DNA of 64,000 nucleotides from Syncephalis fuscata. Its lineage: Eukaryota > Zoopagomycota > Zoopagomycetes > Zoopagales > Piptocephalidaceae. Each line of letters starts with the position of its first letter. The stretch's first letter is position 1. The translations under genes were made by a program, and so were the position numbers. The stretch is taken from positions 310,001 through 374,000 of the forward strand of contig JAHLTZ010000004.1 of NCBI GenBank assembly GCA_025786725.1. The letters run 5' to 3'. The notes under the pieces were generated by a model that did not search any database, was not told the origin of the DNA, and was given only the letters and a program-made list of their open reading frames with translations. Positions 1 through 12,583 of this stretch are shown piece by piece.

Positions 1-2304
1 ATCAACGAAAACGCCGTCCACCCCACCCACCACCTGTAATATCGCCCATTCCTATTGATTCTTTATCAGTGGGGGAAACAAATGGTAAACCAATGCAGTC
101 GCCCTTGCTTTCACCGGCTACACGATCAGTAGCTTCTACGTCAAAAGTGGGTACATCAGGACGAAATCGACGTCGAGTACGCTCATCGAATGCATCGCAA
201 AATGAAGAAATGGGTCAGCTATTTCAAAGTATGCATCGACGAGTACATCGCGAAAGCAATGCCAGTTCCATTGTTACTACTGAGTCGCGCGATCGATTGG
301 CATTATATTCGGATGAGCTTGAAATTATTGCTAATTACGTAAGTTTGTCTACAGTTTATTAAATACTATGGCTGACTATTCGCTATTGATCTATAGCAAT
401 TGGGCAATTGTATTGGCAAAGGCCAATTTGGTTCTGTTTATCGGTAAGCTATTGGGCGGTTTACACTGAACATTATAACTTATTGTGAATAGAGCGTTAA
501 ATCTAGAGACTGGTCAAATGGTGGCAATTAAACGTGTCTATATATTGGATAAAGATGAAAAGGAGGTTGAAAGCTTAATGGTAAATAATGATTACTGTAG
601 CGTCAATTGTATATGCTAATGCTGTAAATAGCAAGAAGTAGTTTTACTTGAAAAGTTGACACATACAAATGTTGTTAAATATGAAGGATTCATTAAAGGC
701 GATGGCTTTCTAAACATTGTACTTGAGTAAGTAAATATGGACTGCAATTTTGATTTATTTTATTAATAGTATATTGCATAACAGATATATCGAAAATGGT
801 TCATTGTTAACAACACTTAAATCATTTGGAGCATTTCCGGAGAAATTGGTGGCTTCCTATACCGTAAAAATACTTGAAGGACTTGTCTATTTGCATGAAC
901 AAGATGTAGGTTCATTCAGTAATAAATATAATGATACCAGAATACAATAACCTAAACTGTTGATAGGTGGCACATTGCGATTTAAAAGCAGCCAATTTAC
1001 TAACTACAAAGGATGGCAACGTTAAATTATCAGATTTTGGCGTATCGCTTAACCTACAGTTAGTAGAATCAGAGATTGGTGAGATGATTGCTGGCACACC
1101 AAACTGGAGTAAGTTAACATATTTATCCAGTTATGATTATTAATGGCTATAATTATTAGTGGCACCCGAGGTGATTGAACTAAAGGGAGCATCAACTGCA
1201 TCGGATATTTGGTAAGTTTTATTTTATTTGTATAGACCAATTAGCTCATTTGCAACACTAAATACATAGGAGTCTGGGCTGTACTATTGTCGAGTTACTG
1301 ACTGTAAAGCCGCCTTATTGGGGTCTTTTACCCATGACAACACTATTCCGTATTGTAGAAGATGATTGTCCGCCACTGCCGGAGAATTTATCACCAGATT
1401 TATATGATTTCCTATTACATTGTTTCCGCAAGGAACCAGAGAATCGGCCTACAGCCAAGGATTTACTAGAGTTTCCTTGGCTACGTGATCATGTAAATTC
1501 TCGAGTAAGTTGATGAATTGAATGACCAATAGTAATACTAATATCATCTTACTTTACAGCCTAAAGAAGCGCCAAATTCTGCTCGATCACATAAGACATT
1601 GAATCAAGATACAAGCCTGCAACATTCAACCTATACTCCAAATACTACGCCTATACCTTCTTGTGATGTATCAGATGGTAGTCTTAGCACCTCGGTTTCA
1701 CGACGTGTAAGTTGATGCTATCCGCTGTACTATATCATGCTAACTATAGACAATAGACTGACTGTCAACATGCATTTGTCAAGGGTACCTTTTCTCGACG
1801 TAAGTCATATGATAAACTAATGATTCATGCAGTGTACTCAATCTAAAATTTTATTAATAGCTATGACATGTCGTATTTGCATGCTGACACTAAAGAAAAA
1901 AGGATATATTTGTGACGGTAAGTAATCAATTGATTTTTTAGTTAGTCACTTTAATAATAATAATAATTAAACAGAATGTGGACTTGTTTGTCATCGAGAA
2001 TGTGCCCAAGCATGGATAACTCGATCACGTGGCATGGAACCAACAAATGGTAATCATGTAATGGTAGGTGGAATAATATAAAATGATTATTATCTACAAA
2101 ATAATTGACTATGGATACTAGACCAATATGGTGGCAAATATGTCACGGGAGACAACGACTAGTGTCACAAATTTAGAAGAGCAAGAGGCCGGCGATGCTT
2201 CAGTTCTTATATCTGCCAGCTGCTTCCCTCCTCGTCATAAGCGATCGCCTTTTACACGGCGTAGGAAAAAGTCTGAACAAGATGATGATTGCAAAATTAG
2301 CTAG
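1..2304 (+). CDS. Septation-type (Cdc7/SepH/Cdc15-like) protein kinase with C-terminal C1 zinc finger, 5' partial
   Basis: A Ser/Thr kinase resembling the septation-initiation kinases (S. pombe Cdc7, Aspergillus SepH), which control septum formation. The window opens inside the gene, in a basic Ser/Pro-rich N-terminal region. Spliced exons (1-338, 397-443, 493-580, 632-726, 785-905, 967-1108, 1160-1211, 1270-1503 and later ones) give a full kinase domain: [10 protein letters not shown] glycine loop, VAIKR lysine, [10 protein letters not shown] catalytic loop, SDFG, GTPNWMAPEV and SDIWSLGC. HCDLK instead of HRDLK is typical of this family. After a linker, exons near 1860-2065 encode a C1-like finger: CRIC, ten residues, CDEC, then H-x2-C. 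The first His and last Cys of a canonical C1 are not evident. The gene ends KISstop at 2304. Family assignment is firm; the exact orthologue is inferred. Confidence 0.85.
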
Positions 2305-3158
2305 TTTTATTATGGCGGCAAGACTAATGAAGATAATGGCCACGACGACAATGACTATTTTATTATTATTATTCTTACTATTCTTCTGCAATCATGAACA
2401 TTATTTTAATTCTGTATTCTTTTATCATTTGCCTAGCTCACAGTTTACAATATAACCAAAAGAGCTTTTTTATCTAATTAATACACGCAGCTTATAATAT
2501 GAATTTAGTGCTAAAATATGCATTATAATACTATTTAAGTAAAATAAGACATAGATTATGATAATTGACTATTATACTAATTCAATAAGTAATTATAGTA
2601 AATCGGTTTAATTATTAGTCATAAGCTATTATGTACTGTCTCTTCTTCTACGTCACAATAGCTGTATAATAACGTTAAACGACACACAATAGAACCAAAT
2701 ATATTGTTACTGTTGCAAAATAATAAGCAGAGTTAAAAATAATTTGCAATTTTAAAATTATCTGTAATATTAAACACTTAATTTATAATATTAACAATAT
2801 TACCTATGGCCAAGCAATACAATTAGTATACTTGAGTGTAGAAAATAGGTGTTAGATAACAATGTGTGTGGCACTTGCTATAAAAATAACATAGCAGTTT
2901 AATGGTCAATGATCTAATAAAATACGGTGTCCATTATTATTTAAAAAAAGGAGCTATTGTACTTTGACTCTTATATTTTTATCTATTCGTTTCATTCCTT
3001 CACTTTAAATACAATTAAACATTCATTCATCACTATAACATGTATAATATTGCATCCGACATTAATTAATTCATGTGTAATTATCAGTATAATATGTAAT
3101 TAATTAGTTATTTTTATTATTGCTTTAATATACATATATATTGTCATTTATAATATTG

Positions 3159-3455
3159 ATTGTTCAAAATGCCATTTATTTAGTCAGATTGGCTACAGGA
3201 AAAGTGGCTGTTTAATAAACAACATTTATACTAATTATATTAATATTAATTTTACATCACAAATATGCCCAAAATGCAACAGTAGAATATTAGAAAATAG
3301 AAGAGACCATTCAGATGCAATAACAACAACTGCGGGATGACATGGAATTGCAATCATATGGCTTCTATTAATATTTGATCAATCTTTCTACACGTGACCA
3401 ACAACAACAATGACGACTCAAATGTTTCAAAGAAATCAAATAATATGTTACATTG
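3159..3455 (+). repeat. Dispersed repeat, copy A: degenerate Fanzor C-terminal fragment
   Basis: Nearly identical to 8673-8960 and related to 50205-50350 and to the complement of 50515-50775. In translation it carries the pieces ICPKCNSRILENRRDH and W-N-C-N-H-M-A-S-I-N-I, the zinc-finger and RuvC-III end of a TnpB/Fanzor-type nuclease. The frame is broken: a 22-nt deletion relative to the 50.5 kb copy leads to a TGA, and another TGA stands where the 50.5 kb copy has CGA. It is non-coding now. Confidence 0.6.
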
Positions 3456-4294
3456 TTTATTTAAATCAATTCATTAACATTTTAATAAAAAGTAAATGCC
3501 AGCCGTCAATTTAACAAATATTGCAGCACTAGCGCCAAAGTCTTGGCTTCATTATTAACAAGTATTGATTCGACGTCATTCTGCTTGGTTAATGCTTCTT
3601 CAGTATATATATATATATTGCGAATGAATAAATACTGCAAGTTCCATAGTGAGACTTTTACAGAATTCAAATAGTATAATTTAGTCGTTTTAAATGAGTA
3701 GTTGCTTATTGCTATTTTGCTATCACAAGTCTATAATTTGTCATTGTTATTTGGCTAATCTAATTTGTAATTGCTTCGGCATGTAGTCGGGTATTTTTCT
3801 ACCTCCAATTTATTTATACATGCCAAAAATAGTAACATTTAAGTAAATATCGGGTAACTTACAATGGCAATCCAATCATAATACCGCTGTTACTGTTTTG
3901 ATATTCCGGACAAGATATTGTAAAAGGGTAATTAAAAGATATACCATGTGATTGATCACAAAAGCGATATACCTGTCGGTATTAGCACGAATTATTAGCA
4001 CGAATGCCTATTACAAAAATATGCTGGTGAACTAACATGCTGCGTTAATGGTGAAATACTACAAAGCATTCGAATTCTATTATCAAATCAGTACAACTAA
4101 TATATGTATGCTGAGCGTTAAGGTAAGCGTTACTATACATAAGAAACTAACGTTATAGAATAACGCCAGATAAGATGTTGTTTGGTTATCCAAGTCACGG
4201 GTTTTAAGCTAAAATCGTAGCAATGGTATTATAAAGCTTATTACTGATTATATTACAAATGATATTACTACATTATCAAATGTAAAATTAAATA

Positions 4295-4512
4295 TGTACA
4301 AGTAAAAGTATCAAGTACATATTTAATTATTTAATATACACTAACAAGCGTAATAGCTCAACAGATGCTATCATTTCTTATAACAATAGCTCAGATTAGC
4401 AGATTTATAACAAAAGCTGTAACTGTATAAATTCTGATAAAAGCTAAAATGAATTGGATTACAAAAAGGCATATTTATTGTTAGTTGAGTAGCAGTATTA
4501 TGTATTAGATAT
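4295..4512. repeat. AT-rich dispersed repeat family 2, copy 1
   Basis: About 215 bp that matches 17270-17645, including shared stretches such as 'tttaattatttaatatac' and 'aaaaaggcatatttat'. The second copy carries an extra 160 bp or so in the middle. No coding content or clear inverted ends were seen, so the element class is unknown. Confidence 0.6.
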
Positions 4513-4924
4513 AACCAACTGTAGCTTATTAATATTTGCAAGAAAAGTTTTATTTTTGACTAACTATCAAAAAAGTACAATATATCTAATAGTATGGCAC
4601 AAACTAAATAATGTATGTAGCAGGAAATCAATGGCATCTGTTACAGTTAAGAAATAAATTAGATGGACAGTCGGCCATCATGTCTATTTGCTGTCATAAA
4701 GCATCCTGTAACGATAATTGAACAATCTTTAATGATCATCAGTAAAGATTAACACGATATTTACAAAGTGGTTATTGATACGCTAAATTTAAAATATCGA
4801 ATATAACATTTACAGCTAATTAGCTTGGATTTTTGTTTAATAATAAAAGCAGATTTTAGCAATGTTGAATACTGATTTATTTTAGTTCAACGCTCTATTT
4901 GTGTATTACTATGCGATTGTATGT

Positions 4925-6920
4925 CTACAACTTACAAGTGGGTGGTAAGCTGGTGCTTGGTATTCTAAAAATAAATTTACTAATAGTACCATAGCCGAGA
5001 CCTCGTTTGGCAAATCCGCGCCAGATTTCACAGGCATGTTTACCGCCGGTCAATTGTTTTTCGCTTGAATCATGGCATCTCGAGCTTGAACGAAAGTTGG
5101 ATTACATGGCTGTAATTTCAGGCCATCAACGACAATTTGAAGTAAAAGAGTGTTGCCTTTGGTAAGATCAGGAGTGTATATGTTTTCTTGGAATCCAAGC
5201 TTATTAACAAGATTCCAATAGACTCATATAGCATTACGGCCCAGTTTTCACCAATATCGTGTGGTTCAAACTTTTGTCCGAATTTGTTTAAATCATTAAA
5301 CAATTTTGGATTTGTGGTCAGGCTAGTTGAGTATGGGTACTTACGAATATTTCTACCAATAACGTATTTGCCCATTTCAACATTTTTGGTGGACTTATCA
5401 GATGGTTTCATCTCAAGCCAGTAAGCAAAGAAGTCGCTCCAACCTTCGGCCATGCCGCTAGCTTCGGCACCTGATAAGCAGCCGGATTTTCCACTGCCAC
5501 CGGTTAGTCGACCAGATATACCATGGCCATATTCGTGCGAAATAATATCATTTTCAAAATCTCCGTCGCGGCCTGGTTTTATCTCGTCAAAGCCAAACAT
5601 TGCCATTGTTGGTCGTTCACCATCAACTGTCTCGGTAAAGAATGCATTGCCACGATAGCCTGGAGAATTATAGCCTTGCAATGCTTGAGCAGCCACAGCA
5701 TCGCCGCCCCTACCACCTTTGTTGCCATTATCTTCTTGGAAGTTGCCAGCAGCTTCATTGAAACCATATTTATAGAAAATATCGTGTATACTGTTAGCAA
5801 CGTAGAACAGGTTGGTAACAGCTGCGTTGGCATTGTCCCTTGGTGATTTCTTAGCGTCGTATGGAAAGTTAAAATCTAAACCACTTCCACCATCTGGACG
5901 GGGATTGTTTTTCCAATTATTTTCGCTATCATCAACCACATCTCCTATTCTGCTTCTGACATTGTAGTTGGCCTGAGCAAATACATTGTTACCAACTGTA
6001 GTGGTGAATTCTTTGCTTCCCTGTGTGTGCCAGCCATTTGGTGATGCAATCTTGTCGGCTGGATCCGTGACAATCTGGCGTGGTGTATCGATAGGATTAT
6101 TGTCGCCGATTTTAACAACATTGTAACTAGCAAACTTCACCAAATCTTTTAATGCAAGTATTTTGGTGCCATCGGCCGATACATGGACCAAGAAATGGTT
6201 AAGCGGCATCTTGACTGTAAACTCCCAAGCGGGTTCCACTTCACTGGCACTTATTTGGATGTATGATTGTGACACTTTTACTGCAGACGTGGCAAAGTCA
6301 ACATTTTTGAGCAGATATGACTGGCCATTGCCTGCAGATTTGGCCTGTGGTACAGTTTGGACCTTGCTGGCATCGAATTGCTGTTTGATGTGCGCGGCAA
6401 GTTTACCCAATGCATCAGCAGGAGAAACAAATCCGGTAGTCTGGCTATCCCATGTTTTGAGTGGTTGAGCTACAAACTGGTTAGCTTTGTTGGTCTTGAA
6501 GAAGCTGTCGTCGTAGGCAATAATCTTGTTTGCTCTGTCGACGTGAACACCCACAACACCATTCGAAACGTTAATGTCTTTGATGGTTTGTTGAAGATAG
6601 ACATGAGTGGTACCGCTGGTCTCGGACTTGTGCGAGTTGGTCAAAATAAAGTCGCCATTCTTGATATGGAGCTGGGAACGAACAAATTCAAGCGCGGCTT
6701 CTTGTGCACTTTGAGGTGCGAATGACGCCGGTGGCTTGTAGCTGCTTAGATCGGGCGACAAATCGCGGACTGCAGAAGCGACGTTAATCTTGGGAATGAT
6801 AGAGTCAATCTCGATTCGCTGGTTGTCGCAAGAAACGGCGCCGACAGATGCCAGGATCAGCGAGGCAATAAGTAGGTTGATATGCATGTTGATGATGGAA
6901 AGCGAAGAGTTGTGACGCAA
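4925..6920 (-). CDS. Secreted M36 metallopeptidase (fungalysin)
   Basis: An extracellular zinc endopeptidase made as a preproprotein. The first Met is at 6920, but the Met at 6887 begins a clean signal peptide ([19 protein letters not shown]) and may be the true start. An FTP-type propeptide follows, then the peptidase domain with zinc motif [14 protein letters not shown] and downstream third ligand in [10 protein letters not shown]. The open frame stops early at 5118. Homologous sequence continues in other frames to 4925: [25 protein letters not shown], then [16 protein letters not shown], the normal fungalysin C-terminus. Two single-base deletions, near 5222-5226 and 5060-5065, account for the breaks. 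It is either a sequencing artefact or a very young pseudogene. Corrected length (about 660 aa) is normal for the family. No intron is visible. Confidence 0.85.
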
Positions 6921-7454
6921 ATTGATCAGATAAAATAAAGGCTGCTTAAAACCAGTGAGTTCAAAGACAGCGTAATCGTAAGTTGGGTTGTCGTAAGTGG
7001 ATCACGTAATTGTTAAGGTGTTGAACGTAAAATTGATGGCGTGTAGCTATAATGCTTTACAAAAATACTTCAACAAGCATGGCTTTTATAATAAACGCCA
7101 GATCTGTGCAATGAAATCTGAGCCTGTAACACAATAAAACAGTCACACATTAACGATGAATTGACACTGAATATTCGTATAACCAATTGTTAACCTGTAC
7201 AAGCACTCTGCTATACACAACTTACCGGTATTAGCTAATTCATATCCCAGAATATGTGTATTAGATTAATAAGGCCTCGAATTAAACGGGCTTACGGCAA
7301 GTAATTATACGGCACAGTAGAGTATTTGATATTTTCTATTCTTTGTTTAATATATGACATACAAATAAACAAATAAAAATAGATATCCAGTTATGAATAC
7401 CATGGTATTAGATTTGTTTGAAATCTTGGAGCCCAATCGGATGTTTCGGCATTT

Positions 7455-7565
7455 CAAAGTTCCTTGTTGCGAGCACTTAAGATTTTCTACCGCAAGCACT
7501 TTAAGGTTCCTTCTCGTAAGTACTTTGAGGTTTTTTATCGCAAGCACCTTAAGGTTTCTTTGCTG
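7455..7565. repeat. Short tandem repeat, about four 24-bp units
   Basis: Diverged units of the form 'gcaagcactttaaggttcct' plus four bases follow one another. Because 24 is a multiple of three, both strands show an 8-residue repeat (ASTLRFLL-like on plus, NLKVLA-like on minus). No start context, splice sites or homology suggest a real protein. Confidence 0.6.
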
Positions 7566-8672
7566 CAATTGTTACCAGTAAATAGTCAATTATACCAGCA
7601 ATATAGGCCTGAAATGAAACTTAACATAGAAGGCTGTAGCAAATTCAATACCAGACTGTTTGAAATTTCAAAGCACATTTTAGCGAATGATCATCTTTAA
7701 CAATCAGCTACTCCACATTTGAATAAACGGCAAACCACCGGACAGTTTTGAATTCAAACGTGGTTTATTTGTACCAAGATTTACACAAACAGATTATTAG
7801 TGATGCTTGAGTTGTGGATACAATAATATTATTAATTTGCAGTTGCATACTGCGTAATTTAAATACGTATTAAAATTGATATTTCATGTGCACTAGAAGT
7901 ACAACTGGCACTTTTTAAAATTGATATATGTATTTTAACTAAAACAATTTTGACAATTAAGCTAGCAAACTAGAATAAGAATAAAACAACGGTCTACATT
8001 ATTGTTCAATGCACTGAGATACATATAAGTATATGTTATAATGAATCCACAGATGAGTGTCGATCGGTGTATATGTACATAAACCGGTCGATTACTCAGA
8101 GTATTTGTTAAACCAGTTAAATTTACTGAATTGTAACACGAAAGTGTAATACTACAAAAAATGTCTACAATTTTACTAGTTAACCAATTTAATGGCTGTA
8201 GCACTGTAATCACCACTGTGGTCTTGACTTGCAGTAGGTCGTGCTTTACTTAATAATATGACGATCTGCTTTCTGTTGATACGGGCAATGCAATAATCAA
8301 ATATAATTTCTTACTCATGACCCATTTCAATATCTGCTATAGAGTACCGCTAGTAATTATACTGATGCTGGATATTCAGCTGTAAGCTATGGCTCTAAAT
8401 TTTTATATATTATGTTATTGCCATATTGGGTAATTATTAACAATTAATTATTTCCCACACTAAAAAGTTAACTTTATACATTTTTTTTACAACTGCATGA
8501 GTTTAACGATAAAAGTGTGTCTTATTGCTCGACGTAAAAAATTAAGATACTTGTCTAGCAAACACTTGCCATAAATACATACATGATTTGCCCATTTTAT
8601 AATAAAGTATTGGTCTTTGCTCTATTCTATTCTATTAATTAGTTGGTTGTCTTATTCATGACAGTGATATTA

Positions 8673-8960
8673 ATTGTTCAAAATGTCATTTACTTAGTTG
8701 AATTGGCTATAGTGGAAGTGGCTGTTTAATAAACAACATTTATACTAATTATATTAATATTAATCTTACATCACAAATATGCCCAAAATGCAATAGTAGA
8801 ATATTAGAAAATAGAAGAGACCATTCAGATGCAATAACAACAACTGCGGGATGACATGGAATTACAATCATATGGCTTCTATTAATATTCGATTAATCTT
8901 TCTACATATAGCCAACAACAATAATAATCGGCTTCGTAAATTTCAAAGTAGTCAAATGAA
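8673..8960 (+). repeat. Dispersed repeat, copy B: degenerate Fanzor C-terminal fragment
   Basis: Sister of the copy at 3159-3455. In the core (8735-8890) only about four bases differ, all transitions, and both share the same internal deletion and premature TGA. Translation gives ICPKCNSRILENRRDH and later ASINIRLIF and NRLRKFQ pieces of the TnpB/Fanzor C-terminus. The shared lesions show that a broken derivative was itself copied. Confidence 0.6.
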
Positions 8961-9255
8961 GATATTATAACTATGTTGCGCATAACAGCATGACTCTTAT
9001 TGAAACGAATTTTGCTTTGAAAACTCCAAATGTGAGAGTCAAAGTACAATTCAATTAAACTCACTACTAATATCATTACTGAAATATGCCATTGTTTATT
9101 TACGCTTAATATTTAATAAATTTTATTCATAAATGTTTAATTTTAAGTAAATTAATGTAATAATCATCTAAATTGTATCTATTCTGTATAATAGCAGCTT
9201 GGTAAGCAGAAATAATTAAATAATAGTGAGCCCAATTCATATAAAAAACCTTTTA

Positions 9256-10185
9256 TAATGAATTGGAAGCATACACTGTTATTTGATTCTGGCGATATGT
9301 AAAAACAATTGGGTAATTGCCTAAATATCCATCAATTGTAAACTCAACATTTGATTCAAATGAACCAGAGGACGACTGTGCTATTGCTTTTATAGCACTT
9401 ATGCTAAGCTTTACAAGAAGTGAGAAGACTGGCGTTGGTGTTACGGCATTTGCACAAAATATGAGCATCTTATCCTCTTTGTATGTTTCATCAATTGTAC
9501 CCAACAGTGTGTTCCCGGGATAAAGGAGTAGATTGGCATGTAAGTGTCGTACTTTAATATCAGCACTAATTGGGACCGCGATATTTGTTTGTGCTTTAGA
9601 TCTTCCTGTGCTAATGACGGTAAATAGGCTTAATGCATAGCGTGGATTTGCTATAATTGGTTTACCCAATTGCGGAATTAAAACGACTGATTGTGCCTCA
9701 CCCAAATGCCGTGCTAGTAGCTCAGCATCAGGGCCTTTTCCCTTCATGGTTATTGGATACTCGACGTTATTAATAAAGCTTTCAAATAAGTTACGTCCGA
9801 CTTTTATTCCTGCTGCAGTTCTTTCAGGCCGAAAGTAGAGCTTGCCATGCAGCATGTTGGGACCAGGCTCAAAACAAACATTATCTCACCAATACATTCG
9901 CCGATTAGTTTGTTTTCAGCGTGTATATCAAATGCAAGTTTACTGATAGTGCAAGCGCTTTTAATTGATTGTTAAGCGTGCCAGAAACTGAAAATATGAT
10001 AGCTTCATCTGTCGTGTCATGCACTTGAAACTCGTGTAATACAATGGATTGGCTTGTAGATATGGCTACAGACGAGCTGTATAGCGTCGTAGTAGTGGCT
10101 GTAAAGTCCGATTTTTCACCATTATTGGTTGTGTCAACAGTGATAGCAGTAGTAGCCATAATAGCTAATGGTATCAGAGCAGAAA
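9256..10185 (-). CDS. Beta-sandwich protein, possibly DUF3712/LEA-like, with N-terminal membrane segment
   Basis: Two open frames (9905-10159 and 9253-9855) belong to one protein. The reading continues across them if single-base deletions near 9960 (A run) and 9870 (T run) are allowed, giving KLAFDIHAENKLIG and FEPGPNMLHGKLYF. The chain is rich in short beta-type segments, reminiscent of fungal DUF3712 proteins, but I cannot prove the family. In-frame sequence upstream of the first Met, after an acceptor-like 'tttattag', encodes CISALIPLAIMATTAITV, a likely membrane helix. A further upstream exon is therefore probable and the true start is unknown. The stop is at 9256 or just below. Confidence 0.5.
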
Positions 10186-10303
10186 TGCAGCGCTAATAAA
10201 CGAAACTGTAGCAACAAAAGGAGAAGCGAAGGACTAAGGCGATAAATCGATATTGCTGTAGGGTGTGTTATTTTAAACGTTTTATTGATATGTATACATG
10301 TAT

Positions 10304-10343
<40 letters not shown>

Positions 10344-11271
10344 ACACTCAGCATGCCAATAAGGCTGTCACGCGTGCCAAACTGGTAATTCTCAATCAAC
10401 ATCGTCCAAACTTGTTAAATAAATGCTACAGCTAGTTGATAGTCCGGTTATTTACCATGTGTCATTACTAGAATGGTGGTGTTATGACGATTAGAATAAT
10501 GCGTATAATCCACATACCTTGTAATTATATCACCTGGTGCACAAGTGATAGAGGAAACTAATAATATTAAACTGCGCTTCTATATGATTATTCTCATCAG
10601 GGGCCCACCCTGGCCATCCACATGGTTATAGTTCATACCGATAATAATTTTAACCAGATAACAAATAATATGCTTTATTGAAACCAATATTTTATCTTAA
10701 CATCCTAACGTTTATTGTGCTTATTTAAAGCGTTTAAATTGCTCTTTATTAATTCTAAGTAGCAAATGTGCAACAGTAGAGAAATTAACTGCAGCCATAT
10801 AATGAATTAGTTTGCTACGTTTTTGCTGCATAAGACGTGCAATGCACTACTAAGAAGTGCGTAAGCTTAATGAAAAGACGTAATTAGCTATCAAATACTG
10901 ATGGCTTGTTAGTAGCTTTTAGTAATCATAAAAATAGCATGATGCCACACATGTTATCCTTTAATAATAATAATACTAAATTGTCTTTATGCTTTACTGG
11001 GGTTGAAGCGGAGGCCTTATTAATTAGGTGTTGCATGCTCGTATATTTATCTTGGCGTTAAACCACGTGCCCACTAAACCACACGATAAACTGCTATTTA
11101 GCCTAAAGATGATTCAAGGCTACAACAAATGGATCTATCAATGTCTCAACTAGATTTGCTTAATGTGAAACGATGTCTTTGATTATCGCTCTTAAAATAC
11201 AATGACGCGTATTCACCCACTCGCAGGTCCATTCTTCTTTGTACACCTCCATTCTTTTGACATTTGTAGCC
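10186..11271. other. Intergenic, divergent promoter region with GT microsatellite
   Basis: About 1.1 kb between two divergent genes. A (GT)n tract lies at 10304-10338. Nothing else recognisable was found apart from AT-rich stretches and a CT-rich segment just before the next start codon. Confidence 0.6.
10304..10338. repeat. (GT)n microsatellite
   Basis: A run of about 17 GT dinucleotides preceded by an alternating 'tatacatgtatacgtg' tract. Confidence 0.95.
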
Positions 11272-12404
11272 ATGACTAAGAATCAATTGTTAAAACAACT
11301 TAACGACGCCCTACTCAATAGTGATAACGAGTTGGTTCGTTTGACGCTTGCCGACAATCCTTCACTGGCCAAGACGAAAGACGAGGTCAATAACATGTGC
11401 CAAGTTAGCAAATATTATTATAATTAATCGTTTATTATTGTTATTATTATTATTATAGGACCAACGTATTCCATTGCACTGGGCAGGTAATGAACTAATA
11501 TCAGGCTATTTAACATATTAAACAATCAAATAGCATCTTCTGGTCAAGAAGAAGCTGTACGTTTATTGTTAGCGTTAGGCAGTGATGTTAATGCAGTGGA
11601 TGAGGTATATATATATATATATAATATGGATAATTATCCAGCTTAACTATATAAAACTTGATACTTTTTAGGACGGCTGGACGCCTTTGATTATAGCTGG
11701 TGAGTTATCATAGCAGTTTATTTTGCTAAACTAATCAAATTACATTTAGTTTCTGCTGGTCATAGGTCCATCGTTGATATTCTACTAAATGCTGGGCTGA
11801 TGTCAATGCTAAAACGGAGTCAGGAAATACAGCACTGTATGAGATTGATTATTAAACAAAGTAAATAAGCTAATTTAGCTACATTAGACACTATGCGGCT
11901 TCCAAGAACCGACCACAAGTAGGAATTAAGAATGACACATTATTGCTGCTGCTACTAACTAGCTAGTGATAATTAGTTGGGCCAGCTTTTGTTAAGTAAA
12001 GGTGCTAATCCAAAGCCACGTAATAATCAAGGACAAACACCGCTGTAAGTTCTATCGCTATGATAACATATTTATATTTACAATAAATTCAATAAAATAG
12101 TCATCGTGCAGCTGTACTTGGCAACACTTCATTCTGTGATCTATTGTTCAAACATGGCGTTGGTGCCAATTCACGCGATCAACTTGGCAATACACCATTG
12201 TAAATAGCATGTATACATTTAATCGACATTGAACTAATATTATATATATATAGACATCTGGCTTGCGAGGATAATCAACGCACAACTTGCCAATTATTAT
12301 TGGAAAATGGAGCTGATCTAGACGAAATAAATAACGAGCAAAAAACGCCATTGGATCTAGCTAATGACGAATTACGACCATTTATTCGTCGTTTTGCAGA
12401 ATAA
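11272..12404 (+). CDS. NAS6: Ankyrin-repeat 26S proteasome assembly chaperone (Nas6/PSMD10/gankyrin-like)
   Basis: Nas6/PSMD10 binds the Rpt3 ATPase and guides assembly of the proteasome regulatory particle. Nine short exons (11272-11385, 11459-11486, 11534-11604, 11672-11699, 11750-11836, 11888-11918, 11977-12044, 12101-12199, 12254-12404) encode about 230 aa of consecutive ankyrin repeats: PLHWAASSGQEEAVRLLL, WTPLIIAVSAGH, HYAASKNRPQ, HRAAVLGNTSF and TPLHLACEDNQ. The order, the HYAASKNR motif and the length match PSMD10 from end to end. Exon 5 needs one missing base near 11794-11796 (GGG where GGGG is expected, restoring NAGADVNAK). The gene converges on SUMO with only 180 bp between stops. 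Confidence 0.88.
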
Positions 12405-12583
12405 ACCGACTGATACCCGATTCTTTCGTACTTATAAAGCGTGTACATGTAACTGTTTATAAACACACACACACTAGTAGTATGCTATCTTTGGTTGTGC
12501 AATACGTATAGTTAATTGGGTATTTATCAAAATAGTAGTAGCAATGGTGGCAATGATAGCAGTAATAGCACTATTGACAGCAG

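Larger units (their letters stand above)
2305..4924. other. AT-rich intergenic spacer with dispersed repeats
   Basis: About 2.6 kb without a credible gene; short open frames are AT-rich noise. It holds a Fanzor-derived repeat copy (3159-3455), a copy of a second repeat family (about 4295-4512) and several short A/T tracts. The first few hundred bases are probably the 3' UTR and terminator of the upstream kinase gene. Confidence 0.7.
6921..9252. other. Intergenic spacer between fungalysin and DUF3712-like genes
   Basis: About 2.3 kb, AT-rich. It contains the fungalysin promoter (leftward), a 24-bp tandem repeat at 7455-7565, Fanzor-derived repeat copy B at 8673-8960, and the 3' flank of the next gene. 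No gene could be supported; open frames of 60-84 codons show no family features. Confidence 0.6.

Noticed and set aside
5118-5230. Fungalysin as a definite pseudogene
   Set aside because: The two frame breaks are single-base losses of the same kind seen in essential genes such as eIF3a, so error is more likely.
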